Shown: positions 1 through 6,849, counted from the first letter of the stretch. The stretch is 35,821 nucleotides of DNA from Polyangiaceae bacterium (GCA_009781005.1 WQYX01000041.1:1-35821); one strand, 5' to 3'. Notes: generated from the letters alone by a model not told the origin. A program made the numbers and translations.

Positions 1-89
1 CCAAAGACTACGAGCGAACGATGGAGAGTAGTGAAACATGGATTCAACTGAGTTTCATCAACCGCATGGCGCGACACTTGGCAGCGTAA
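1..89 (+). CDS. IS5-family transposase, C-terminal end (partial at left edge)
   Basis: Frame 3 is open from the window edge to the TAA at 87-89 and reads KDYERTMESSETWIQ, then LSFINRMARHLAA. This matches the usual C-terminus of IS5-type DDE transposases (…DYE…ESSEAWI..AMIRLMLRRLA), known from family experience. The catalytic DDE residues would lie outside the window, so I cannot tell whether the gene is intact. The phage genes begin right after it, so the insertion marks, or may have created, the left limit of the phage module. Confidence 0.75.
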   Translation, partial: KDYERTMESSETWIQLSFINRMARHLAA

Positions 90-118
90 AAACATCGCGT
101 TTCCTGGTAAACATGCTC
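1..118 (+). mobile_element. Right end of an IS5-type insertion sequence (partial)
   Basis: After the transposase stop at 89, the sequence up to 118 read on the minus strand begins GAGCATGTTTACCAGGAAAC. This resembles terminal inverted repeats of the IS427/IS1031 branch of IS5, which start GAG and carry TGTT nearby. It is followed by TAA at 119-121, compatible with the TNA target duplication of that branch. The left end is outside the window, so the boundary is inferred from one end only. Confidence 0.5.
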
Positions 119-124
119 TAAGGA

Positions 125-214
125 GTCGACAGAGTCGACATTTGGCTAACTCATTGTAATTGCACATGATTGTGCGTCAACTTGAGGAGTCGACCAAGAA
201 TCGACAGGGGCGAC
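125..214 (+). repeat. Cluster of five GTCGAC-like repeats
   Basis: GTCGAC occurs exactly at 125-130, 134-139 and 189-194. Variants ATCGAC at 200-205 and GGCGAC at 209-214 follow. Most copies are preceded by an A or G and followed by A or C. They flank the promoter-like sequence and palindrome at 142-175, so they may be protein-binding sites, but their function is unknown. Confidence 0.4.
142..175 (+). promoter_or_regulatory. Possible sigma70-like promoter with overlapping palindrome
   Basis: TTGGCT at 142-147 and CATGAT at 165-170 are 17 bp apart and each matches four of six consensus bases. The second hexamer sits inside a perfect inverted repeat, GCACA (162-166) and TGTGC (171-175) around TGAT, which would suit an operator. 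The arrangement also argues that the downstream gene starts at ATG 229, not at TTG 160. This is a pattern call only. Confidence 0.3.
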
Positions 215-228
215 ACCGAAAAAAGATC

Positions 229-726
229 ATGGCAAAGGTGGTCAATTCCCGGCCGTGTGGTGATAGTAGCCACGTGCTTCTTACGATTGATCCCGGGGCC
301 AATTCCGGATGGGCCGTCTTCGACGAAGGCCGCTTGGCCGATTGTGGCATGGTTTGCAGCCCGCGCACCGAACCATTGCCCCTTCCTACAATGCTGCGGT
401 TCGAGCGCGTGGTGATTGAGCACCCCATGATCTACCCCCACGGCAGAACCCGGAACCCCAACGACGTGCTGAAGGTCGCCATCATTGCCGGGGAATGGGC
501 AGGTTTCTACTGCCATAGCGGCGCCGAGGTTAGCTATGTCATGCCGCGCGCGTGGAAGGGTACGGTAGACCCGGACGTCTGCAACGCGCGGGCGCACGCG
601 GCCTTAGACGCGGGGGAGCGGGCAATCTACGACGAGGCCGTCAAGGGCATCGCTGAAGGGAAGCGCCACAACGTGCTTGATGCCATCGGCATTGGTCTCT
701 TTATGCTCAAGCGGTGGGCGCAATGA
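229..726 (+). CDS. RuvC-like phage nuclease (Holliday-junction resolvase fold)
   Basis: The 165-residue product has the spaced acidic motifs of the RuvC/RNase H fold: LTIDPGANSGWAVFD (first Asp about residue 21), VVIEHP (Glu about 64) and NVLDAIGIGL (Asp about 151). Such proteins often sit beside phage terminase genes, where they are thought to trim branched DNA before or during packaging; that role here is inferred. An upstream TTG at 160 would add 23 basic residues, but that stretch covers the GCACA/TGTGC palindrome and the GTCGAC cluster, so ATG 229 is preferred even though its Shine-Dalgarno is weak. A long AT-rich gap separates it from the terminase genes. Confidence 0.65.
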   Translation: MAKVVNSRPCGDSSHVLLTIDPGANSGWAVFDEGRLADCGMVCSPRTEPLPLPTMLRFERVVIEHPMIYPHGRTRNPNDVLKVAIIAGEWAGFYCHSGAEVSYVMPRAWKGTVDPDVCNARAHAALDAGERAIYDEAVKGIAEGKRHNVLDAIGIGLFMLKRWAQ

Positions 727-949
727 CAGACAAATGATTTCATAATAAAAAGAATAAGAATAAAAAAATAATCGGGGATATACCGGGGTGGCACACGTAA
801 GGAAGTGTGCGGGCCTTCCAAAAAATATCGTGAATTTTTTCCACTGTTCACGAACGTTCACGGTGTTCACAACCCGCTTTTGACCGCAAAAACACGCAGA
901 AAACCACCTTCACGCTGTTTACGACCCGTTTTTCACCGCAAATGTAGGC
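727..949 (+). promoter_or_regulatory. AT-rich intergenic region before the terminase genes
   Basis: The 223 bp between the nuclease and terS hold no credible gene. Positions 729-780 are strikingly AT-rich for this genome, with runs of A and short TAAT stretches, as expected of a late promoter or a melting region. GCACAC (791-796) and GTGTGC (805-810) form a perfect hairpin that competes at base 805 with a second one, GGAAG (801-805) and CTTCC (815-819). Three GTTCAC words lie at 845-870, overlapping the perfect palindrome GAACGTTC at 852-859. A 32-bp imperfect direct repeat follows. Confidence 0.5.
859..942 (+). repeat. 32-bp imperfect direct repeat just upstream of terS
   Basis: Positions 859-890 and 911-942 match at 26 of 32 bases and start 52 bp apart. 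Both end in ACCGCAAA, and the second copy finishes 7 bp before the terS ATG. Small terminases commonly bind repeated sites in or near their own gene to start packaging, so this is a candidate pac or regulatory site. That role is inferred. Confidence 0.55.
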
Positions 950-1504
950 ATGAAGCTCACAAGCGAGATACGAAACAACGTCATCCGTCTTTATCGCATG
1001 GGCCTACCCCAGCGCGAGATCGCCCGCATCGTCCAAATATCCCCCGCCGCGGTCAATAAAATCGTCCACGCGGCGCCTGCCCCGCCGCCATCGCACCCCA
1101 TGTTGCGGCTACTGCCACCCGTATCACCTCCCCCAATGTCGACACCCATGCCGGAAAAAGCAGCGGAGGAAGTGCTGCCTACGGTTGAAGACCCTTCCGC
1201 AGATATTCCCGAAGAAATCCCGGAGGGCACGCCGGAGAAAACGGTGGAGAAATGGATCGCGCGAATTGAAAATGCCGCCTCTCGCGCCGAGGCGAACAAC
1301 AATTTGACCGCCTTCGCATCATTGACGAGGTGCTCGACGGCTTCTCAAACGTCGAATTGGCCGCCCATGCCTACGACTGGTCGAACCTTTGGGCGAGGCC
1401 AAAGCAGATCCTCCCCAACGATGACTGGGAGATGGTGGGATTTCTCGCGGGGAGAGGAAGCGGAAAAACGCTTGCCTTGTCGAAGTTCGTCAACGCCGAA
1501 GTAG
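950..1504 (+). CDS. Small terminase-like protein (HTH), 3' end overlapping terL out of frame
   Basis: Residues 1-40 form a helix-turn-helix (…LYRMGLPQREIARIVQISP…) of the kind that binds packaging sites. A proline- and glutamate-rich linker follows (about 41-100), then a helical piece, EKWIARIENAASRAEANNN, typical of the oligomerisation region of small terminases. After about residue 126 (…FASLTR) the translation becomes Ser/Pro/Arg-rich and looks like the out-of-frame shadow of the terminase ATPase gene, overlapping it by 175 bp. Either the protein carries a junk tail, or a frameshift or deletion removed its true C-terminus. Position before the large terminase supports the call. The start at ATG 950 has only AGG immediately upstream. 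Confidence 0.6.
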   Translation: MKLTSEIRNNVIRLYRMGLPQREIARIVQISPAAVNKIVHAAPAPPPSHPMLRLLPPVSPPPMSTPMPEKAAEEVLPTVEDPSADIPEEIPEGTPEKTVEKWIARIENAASRAEANNNLTAFASLTRCSTASQTSNWPPMPTTGRTFGRGQSRSSPTMTGRWWDFSRGEEAEKRLPCRSSSTPK

Positions 1505-1890
1505 AAGCAGGCCGTGCCCCGCTTATCTGTCTTATCGCGCAAGACGAGGACAGTAGCGTGAAGCTTCATATCACCGGCCCAAGCGGTCTACTTGCCACGT
1601 CGAAGCCGTGGTTTCGGCCGGAATGGCGATCAAGCGACCTGCAACTCTTCTGGCCGAATGGCGCGATTGCCTATGTGCGCACGCCGGAAGTCCCGGGCAA
1701 GATTCGAGGCCTTGAATACCATCTCACGTGGGCGAGCGAACTCCAATCATGGCCGCCCGCGACGATGGAAGAGGCGTGGATGAACGTGCTCCTTTCAACG
1801 CGTCTTGGTCTTGCACGCATCGTATGGGACGCGACGGCGAAGCGGCGGCACTCGCTTCTAACCCGGCTGATCAAAGAAGCGACTGAATGA
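1330..1890 (+). CDS. Large terminase, ATPase half (split gene)
   Basis: The 186-residue product is the N-terminal packaging motor domain of a phage large terminase. It opens with AAHAYDWSNLWARPKQ, the usual start of this family. Walker A is GRGSGKT at 41-47. The Walker B region, about 130-138, ends WASEL, keeping the catalytic Glu but with Ser where Asp is normal. A coupling-motif-like DATAK follows near 168. GTG 1330 is the only usual start codon in this frame after the stop at 1267. The product ends at the linker before the nuclease, and its stop TGA (1888-1890) overlaps the ATG of the nuclease gene as ATGA. A complete family member would be about 450-480 residues, which the two halves give together. 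Confidence 0.8.
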   Translation: MLDGFSNVELAAHAYDWSNLWARPKQILPNDDWEMVGFLAGRGSGKTLALSKFVNAEVEAGRAPLICLIAQDEDSSVKLHITGPSGLLATSKPWFRPEWRSSDLQLFWPNGAIAYVRTPEVPGKIRGLEYHLTWASELQSWPPATMEEAWMNVLLSTRLGLARIVWDATAKRRHSLLTRLIKEATE

Positions 1891-2765
1891 GTCGGCGGCG
1901 TATTCTAATCACCGGTTCGACCTACGAGAATGCGCTCCATCTCGGCCAAGGGTACATCGAGCGCATTGAGCGCAAGTACGGCGGCACGCGCCAAGGCGAA
2001 GAGGAGCTCTTCGCGCGGATGTTCAACGATGCCGATGGTGCGACGGCGCGCGCGGAATGGATCGACAAGGCACGACGCCATCGCCCCGATCGATTCGTCC
2101 GGCGTGTTGTCGGTCTCGACGTGGCTGTCACCAAGAAAGACGGCAGCGACAACACGGGAATCGTGCTTGATGGCCTTGGCGTGGACGGCCAGGCGTACGC
2201 CGTCGCGGACCTTAGCGGCAAATACACGCCGGACGAATGGGGGCGCGTGGTGCTCGACACGTACGACGCCGAACAATGCGATTGCGTCGTTGTCGAGACG
2301 AACAAGGGCGGTGATCTCGTTGCTCAAAATCTGCGTGCTGCCGCGCGTGAGCGTGGTTGGAGCGTGATCGTGCTCGGCAAAAATGAACGCCCTCGTCACG
2401 TGCCAAAGGTGGTTTATCTTCGGGAGGTTTTCGCGCGCGGGGAAAAGGCCGATCGCGCCAAGCCGCTTTCGACCGTTTATGAACGCGGGCAGGTCTCCCA
2501 TGTCATCGGCGCCAATCTCGAAGAGCTCGAAGTGATCCTCACGACGTGGGTACCGGTCCCGGGGGCGCGCTCGCCCGATCGCCTCGATGCGCACGTGCAT
2601 GCGGTCGTTGAATTGCTCGGCCTCGCGGAAAATAAACCCGATGCCAAAAAAGCATTTTCCGGCATCACTCAAGCGAGCAAACAGATCACCACAGCGACGC
2701 CTGCGCCTTCGCTCTCTAGCGCGCTGGTTACAGCCTTCGGTCCGGCGCGAAGCGGTACAATCTAA
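1887..2765 (+). CDS. Large terminase, nuclease half (split gene)
   Basis: This 292-residue protein continues the terminase. It starts with ILITGSTYENALHLGQGYI, equivalent to the family's segment just after the ATPase, then has the RNase H-like nuclease that cuts concatemeric DNA at packaging. Acidic residues are visible in GLDVAVT (Asp78), VVVETNKGGD (Glu137) and SPDRLDAHVHA (Asp231/234). The ATGA junction with the ATPase gene implies coupled translation. Frame 3 has a stop at 1884-1886, directly before the ATG, so a fused product would need a -1 slip exactly at GAA/ATG. No residues seem missing, so the halves could work as a two-chain enzyme. A sequencing frameshift is the main alternative. 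Confidence 0.8.
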   Translation: MSRRRILITGSTYENALHLGQGYIERIERKYGGTRQGEEELFARMFNDADGATARAEWIDKARRHRPDRFVRRVVGLDVAVTKKDGSDNTGIVLDGLGVDGQAYAVADLSGKYTPDEWGRVVLDTYDAEQCDCVVVETNKGGDLVAQNLRAAARERGWSVIVLGKNERPRHVPKVVYLREVFARGEKADRAKPLSTVYERGQVSHVIGANLEELEVILTTWVPVPGARSPDRLDAHVHAVVELLGLAENKPDAKKAFSGITQASKQITTATPAPSLSSALVTAFGPARSGTI

Positions 2766-2789
2766 ACGGCCGCTGCGGTATAAGGCGCC

Positions 2790-3764
2790 ATGGATACCGA
2801 TATCCCGACGCGCGAAGGTGTCTTTTTTCATGGTGACTTTACGGACGCCGAGAAGCGCCGCGCGGTAACCGATATCCCGACGCGCGAAGGTGTCGAGGAA
2901 CACCATGTCGCTACTGCGAACGACCTGTTGGACGTCCTCAGTCCGAGAAACACGCTATGGGAAGACAATGCCTCTAGCTGGATTTTCCGCGGTCACGCGA
3001 ATGCGAACTGGGAGCTGAAACCGAGCGCCGTTCGGAACTACCCCAAGTGCTTCAAGGAGGTGGGTATCACCAAAGCGTCTGAGGGGCACAAGGTCTCTGA
3101 CGGGGAAGAGCGCACCAAGCTTGAGGAATGCATGTGTAAGTGCTTTATGGGTCACTTAGACCGATCGGGCATCGCAGTCCCTTCGGAATTGCCTCATGAC
3201 GGGAGGCCGCGCTTCAATCCCGACCCCACCCTCCCGGTGCTGGCGCTCGCCCAACACCACGGCCTGCCGACGTCCCTTCTCGACTGGACGCGTCGCGCAT
3301 GGATAGCGGCGTACTTCGCGTCCGCAGAGGCGGTGCGTGTACTCGGAGGATTGCCACCTAGTGTGCGTCAGTCAGTCCCCAAGAGTGCGAGCTATCTGGC
3401 TGTTTGGGCGCTCGAACGGGGTAATCCGTCTCTACCGTCCGAGCTCGACCACCTATTCTATGATGCGCCAGCATGGACGAACCCGAACCTGCGTGCACAA
3501 GCCGGCCTTTTCACACGGCTTGATATCACCAATGACCTGGCACTCGAGGAACTCCTGCCGTATCTGAGGCAGGAGCCCCACAAATACGGTCATATTCCGC
3601 GCCTTCGCAGATTTACACTTTCGATCGCTGAGGCCGGGAGGCTGCTCCGCTTTCTCTCGCAAGATGGCATCGATGGCGCGTCGATGTTCCCAGGCGCTGA
3701 CGGTGTCGTTCGTAAGATGCGTGAGTCCGCGCTTTGGGATCGGCCGCCAAGGTTCGGGTGGTGA
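2790..3764 (+). CDS. FRG-domain protein (phage cargo gene)
   Basis: The 324-residue product contains the FRG domain: SSWIFRGHANANWEL at 62-76 and LALAQHHGLPTSLLDWTRRAW at 151-171, followed by AAYFAS. FRG proteins are recurrent accessory genes in mobile and defence regions, and their biochemical activity is not settled. It starts 25 bp after the terminase, at an ATG preceded by AAGG, and is not a known structural gene, so it looks like cargo that could protect the host from other phages or alter host physiology (inference). Its N-terminus holds the same nine residues, TDIPTREGV, twice, from an exact 27-bp DNA repeat. It converges on the inverted portal gene. Confidence 0.75.
   Translation: MDTDIPTREGVFFHGDFTDAEKRRAVTDIPTREGVEEHHVATANDLLDVLSPRNTLWEDNASSWIFRGHANANWELKPSAVRNYPKCFKEVGITKASEGHKVSDGEERTKLEECMCKCFMGHLDRSGIAVPSELPHDGRPRFNPDPTLPVLALAQHHGLPTSLLDWTRRAWIAAYFASAEAVRVLGGLPPSVRQSVPKSASYLAVWALERGNPSLPSELDHLFYDAPAWTNPNLRAQAGLFTRLDITNDLALEELLPYLRQEPHKYGHIPRLRRFTLSIAEAGRLLRFLSQDGIDGASMFPGADGVVRKMRESALWDRPPRFGW
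2796..2894 (+). repeat. Exact 27-bp direct repeat in the FRG gene start
   Basis: Positions 2796-2822 and 2868-2894 are identical and start 72 bp (24 codons) apart, in frame, so both encode TDIPTREGV. The sequence between them encodes a short unrelated peptide. Possible origins are recombination at the cargo junction or a duplicated start region; the FRG gene could also begin after the first copy, though no good ATG follows it. Confidence 0.9.
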
Positions 3765-3794
3765 GCGCTACGGATTTGCATGCAGCCGCTGTTA

Positions 3795-5156
3795 CTAGGA
3801 CGCCGAAGGCGGCGCCATGGTGAAATCAGGAACGCGCACACCGTAATCGCCTGCGAGTTGCGCGATATATGCAGGCGAGAGAATAAGTCCCGCGTTCTTC
3901 GCTTCGACGAGCGCGGCGTAGAATGCGGCGTTGCGCTTTGCCATGTTGTCGCGCACTGCTTCCTTTTCGTCGTTCGGCAACACATACCGGCGAGAGGGAG
4001 CCAATTTTGAGTCGCCAAAATTGATCGCACACCATGGCTGAATAAGCCCCGTGTCAATTCCTCTCTCGATGGAACCCAAGTCGCCGCGCACTTTGGTTGT
4101 CGCGACCCCGAAGAGTTTTCCAATGTCTACACCCGGCGCGCCGCCTTGCGTGCCGAGCGTGCCATCGGTCCCGAGGTAGATTCGCGCCGCGGCCTTTTCC
4201 GCGTTCGTGACAAGTTCGGTCCAGACCTGCCACGCGGTGGAATTGTTGACAAGGAAATCAATCTTGCTTCCTGCCGGTCGAATTCCCGCGGGTTGGTCCG
4301 ATGAGGATACGGCACGAAGCAATTCAACGAACGCCGCCGCCTCGGCCGTGAGCTTTCCGTCTGCCGATTGCAACGGCACGCCCTCCGGCATCTCGCCGAT
4401 AACCTTTGCATTGCCATGCGCCACGGATCCCTTCGACCAGTCGCGACATGCAAAGGCATGGCGCGCCCATACCAGGCACGCCGGCAAGATCGCTGCGTCC
4501 TGCCGGAACGGTTCGATTTCGTTCCGCTTGAAAATAATCCATCGGCCGTCGCCGTGGATAATGGGGATCCAAAATCCTCCCACGAAACCGTATTCATGAT
4601 CGGGCGTTTCCGGGATATCGCCCGGTGCAACGGAGCTCGGCTCTGCACGCGCCTTGAAGACGCGGAACACCGGATCCCATCGCACGTACTCAATGGGCCA
4701 GTAACGCATTTCGAGATCTACGCGTGAGCCGTTCTCGCGCGGCACGTAGTGCAACGTCGCGAAGGCGATGCCATGGTTGACCAAACACCCATTGATATCT
4801 TCGAGGGTGTCCGGATGAATGCCCACACCTCGCGGACCATAAAGGGCGTCGGCCTCTTCGGCGATTCTTTCGGCGCGCGCGCCTTCGGCTGAAGCGATCT
4901 GGACGGGAATGCACCTTTGCGGCGCGAGCCTGTTTTCATAGGCGACGTACAGGGCGTCGTCCGTGCGCATCTGTTCGGCCATGCGCGAGGGTCGGACGAA
5001 CTGCCCGATCATCTGCTCCTGTCGAGCTTCAAAGATGGACTCAAGGGACCATGCATCAATGGTGTTCCGGCCATCTCGCGGCATCCGGAGCATGGTGGCG
5101 AGGCGGTCAATGTCGAATTCGCCCGCGGTTCGAATACGTTTCGCTTTCTTACCCAC
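3795..5156 (-). CDS. Phage portal protein, opposite in strand to its neighbours
   Basis: The 453-residue product is a portal-like protein of the Mu gp29/DUF935 type, the dodecameric ring through which DNA enters the head. Visible hallmarks are an N-terminal MRTDDALYVAYENRLAPQR, the stem-like DIGKLFGVATTKVRGDLGSI and the C-terminal GLIQPWCAINFGDSKLAPSR. It is full length with no internal stop. It starts at GTG 5156 with no convincing Shine-Dalgarno, and it is encoded on the minus strand while every other head gene is on plus. It ends 30 bp from the FRG stop (convergent) and is divergent from the protease gene 55 bp away. An inversion of this gene is likely; it would need its own promoter in the 5157-5211 gap. 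Confidence 0.75.
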   Translation of the reverse strand: MGKKAKRIRTAGEFDIDRLATMLRMPRDGRNTIDAWSLESIFEARQEQMIGQFVRPSRMAEQMRTDDALYVAYENRLAPQRCIPVQIASAEGARAERIAEEADALYGPRGVGIHPDTLEDINGCLVNHGIAFATLHYVPRENGSRVDLEMRYWPIEYVRWDPVFRVFKARAEPSSVAPGDIPETPDHEYGFVGGFWIPIIHGDGRWIIFKRNEIEPFRQDAAILPACLVWARHAFACRDWSKGSVAHGNAKVIGEMPEGVPLQSADGKLTAEAAAFVELLRAVSSSDQPAGIRPAGSKIDFLVNNSTAWQVWTELVTNAEKAAARIYLGTDGTLGTQGGAPGVDIGKLFGVATTKVRGDLGSIERGIDTGLIQPWCAINFGDSKLAPSRRYVLPNDEKEAVRDNMAKRNAAFYAALVEAKNAGLILSPAYIAQLAGDYGVRVPDFTMAPPSAS

Positions 5157-5211
5157 AAATCTACTTTCGGCAGGTTGCCTAACGATGGGTAGTTGGTGAG
5201 AGTGGGAGGGA

Positions 5212-5727
5212 ATGCGTTGCTCACGGGCTATCGCCTTGGCTTTGGGCGATGGGATCGAACCTCCGAAAGAGTTTCGACTCTTCGTAAGAGGCTGGAACGA
5301 TACGGAGAAAGGCCGATTTCTATTCGATGATATCGCCGCCCGCTTGGTTATGGCAGCCTTCCGAAAGTGGGGTGTCGACTTAGCGATCGATCTGGAACAT
5401 CAAATGCTTGACGATCGGCCACAACCCGATCCAACAGCAAAAGACGCGCGAGGTTCTTGCCGTCTTGAATTGCGCTCCGATGGGTCGCTTTGGGCCGTTG
5501 GTGTGCATTGGACGAAGGACGGCGCCGCACGCGTGAGGGAGAAAAGGCAAAGGTACGTTTCGCCTGCTTTTGAATTCAACCCGGAAACGATGCGTATTGA
5601 AGAAATGATCAATATCGCAATTACTTCGATGCCGGCGACGCACGACGCGCCGGCGCTTGTTGCTGCTGCAAAGAGGTTCGCGCGTCGTGCGCAAAAGGTG
5701 GAATGGGAATGGACCCCGAATTGGTAA
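5212..5727 (+). CDS. Mu gpI-like prohead protease
   Basis: The 171-residue protein resembles the Mu gene I protease that processes scaffold and head proteins. Recognisable pieces are VDLAIDLEHQML at about 55-66, WAVGVHWTKDGAARVREK near 91-108, RYVSPAFEF near 112 and an INIAITSMPAT segment near 134. A strong Shine-Dalgarno, GGGAGGG at 5204-5210, precedes ATG 5212. It overlaps the scaffold gene by 25 bp, echoing the close pairing of protease and scaffold in Mu. The 55 bp upstream separate it from the divergent portal gene and must carry any promoter needed if the portal inversion broke the late operon. Confidence 0.7.
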   Translation: MRCSRAIALALGDGIEPPKEFRLFVRGWNDTEKGRFLFDDIAARLVMAAFRKWGVDLAIDLEHQMLDDRPQPDPTAKDARGSCRLELRSDGSLWAVGVHWTKDGAARVREKRQRYVSPAFEFNPETMRIEEMINIAITSMPATHDAPALVAAAKRFARRAQKVEWEWTPNW

Positions 5728-6413
5728 AGCGAGCTCTTGACGTTGTCGAAAAAGGCGACGCCCAAGGTGCATTAGATATCTTGAAGACGCTTATCGCCTC
5801 GGCGGCCGGCGCAGATCCAGAGCCCGAGGGCGATGAGAGCGGCAGCGAGGGTGACGGCGCCGAGGGCGCGCCCGCAGAAGGATCGCTCGACAACGCGGAA
5901 ACGCCACCCGAAGAGCAACCGAAGAAAGCGGCGGCCGCTGCGCGCAAAGCCATGGACGCGATGCTTCAGCGCTTGACCGGCGCAAAGACGCTGGCCGAGG
6001 TCCTCGTGCGCGTGTCCGAATATCGGGCATCGCATCTGACGCTTGAGAGTGAGCGGCAGAAACTCGCAAAGGAGCGCGCCACGCTCGAAGCTGCCGAGCG
6101 GCGGAAGCTATGCGTGGAATTGGTCACGCTTGGTGCGGAATTCCCCGCAACAGTTTGGGCGGACGACAAGGCAACAAGGCTGAAGCCGCGTTGGGAGAAA
6201 ATGGGCATCGAGGAGCTTCGCACGCACGTTGCCGACCAGAAGGCGGCACGGCCGAAGGCGCCGAGCGCTGCAAATGGAATTCGCCCGCCGATCACTGCAA
6301 ATGAGGTCGTCGACCTATCCGCCGATGAATTGAAGATTTGCGAAGAGCTGAAATGCGAGCCGAAGGTATTCGCGGCGCTGAAGAAGTTCCGCGACGGGGT
6401 GAGCCATGGCTAA
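5703..6413 (+). CDS. Probable head scaffold protein
   Basis: The 236-residue protein has a short helical start, an acidic Glu/Asp/Gly/Ala-rich low-complexity stretch at about 38-75, and then a long charged helical region (ESERQKLAKERATLEAAERR) likely to form a coiled coil. This composition and its place between protease and capsid genes fit a scaffold like Mu gpZ. ATG 5703 lies behind AAGGTGG. It overlaps the protease gene upstream and the decoration-like gene downstream by 8 bp. No catalytic motif is seen. The functional call rests on composition and position. Confidence 0.6.
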   Translation: MGMDPELVKRALDVVEKGDAQGALDILKTLIASAAGADPEPEGDESGSEGDGAEGAPAEGSLDNAETPPEEQPKKAAAAARKAMDAMLQRLTGAKTLAEVLVRVSEYRASHLTLESERQKLAKERATLEAAERRKLCVELVTLGAEFPATVWADDKATRLKPRWEKMGIEELRTHVADQKAARPKAPSAANGIRPPITANEVVDLSADELKICEELKCEPKVFAALKKFRDGVSHG

Positions 6414-6849
6414 TCTCACGCAGGGAATACGGCCGCAACCGTACGGCCAGGGAGGGCGCAAAGTCTTTCTGCCGGTCAAGGCAGGAGCCCAAATTTACGA
6501 GGGCGGGCTTGTCTCGCAACCTGGCGGCGCGTGCGCGCCAACGACGGCAGGGGGAGATTCAACCGGAGCTATTGGAATTGCCGAACACGACGCGTTAGGC
6601 GGGGCGACAGACGGCGCAACGCGGCTGTCGGTGTGGACCGATCGGGAATTCATTTTCAATCCAGGCTTGAATCCGCCCACGGACGCGACGCCCTACGGAA
6701 CGGTCTTGTACGCTGAAGACGATCACACGGTGGGAATTGTGAACGTCGGCAACGCCCTGCCGATGGCTGGTCGCTTTGTCGGCATCGAGGATGACGGGCG
6801 CGTGCGCGTGTTCGTCGGTTGGGTCGCGCTGCTTACGGGAGCCCTGTAA
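6406..6849 (+). CDS. Putative head decoration protein
   Basis: This 147-residue, glycine-rich, beta-predicted protein carries short segments such as GGLVSQPGG, GAIGIAEHDA and TPYGTVLYAEDD. These look like the small capsid decoration or DUF2190-type proteins that sit before major capsid genes. It starts at ATG 6406 behind GGGGTGAG, overlapping the scaffold stop. Its TAA overlaps the capsid ATG as TAATG, so the pair is translationally coupled. It may stabilise the capsid surface. Confidence 0.5.
   Translation: MANLTQGIRPQPYGQGGRKVFLPVKAGAQIYEGGLVSQPGGACAPTTAGGDSTGAIGIAEHDALGGATDGATRLSVWTDREFIFNPGLNPPTDATPYGTVLYAEDDHTVGIVNVGNALPMAGRFVGIEDDGRVRVFVGWVALLTGAL

Noticed and set aside
1905..2906. 333-codon minus-strand frame opposite the terminase nuclease gene
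   Set aside because: It is an antisense shadow. The plus-strand frame carries all nuclease motifs, and the minus frame is Arg/Ala-rich without recognisable features.
3800..3812. Hairpin at the convergent FRG-portal ends as a shared terminator
   Set aside because: The stem is only four base pairs, lies within the portal coding region and has no T-run.
2769..3820. Short direct repeats flanking the FRG gene (GCCGCTG at 2769 and 3785; GGCGCCATGG at 2784 and 3811)
   Set aside because: They are short and GC-rich, their spacing differs, and the second pair lies in portal coding sequence. This is not enough to call an insertion footprint.
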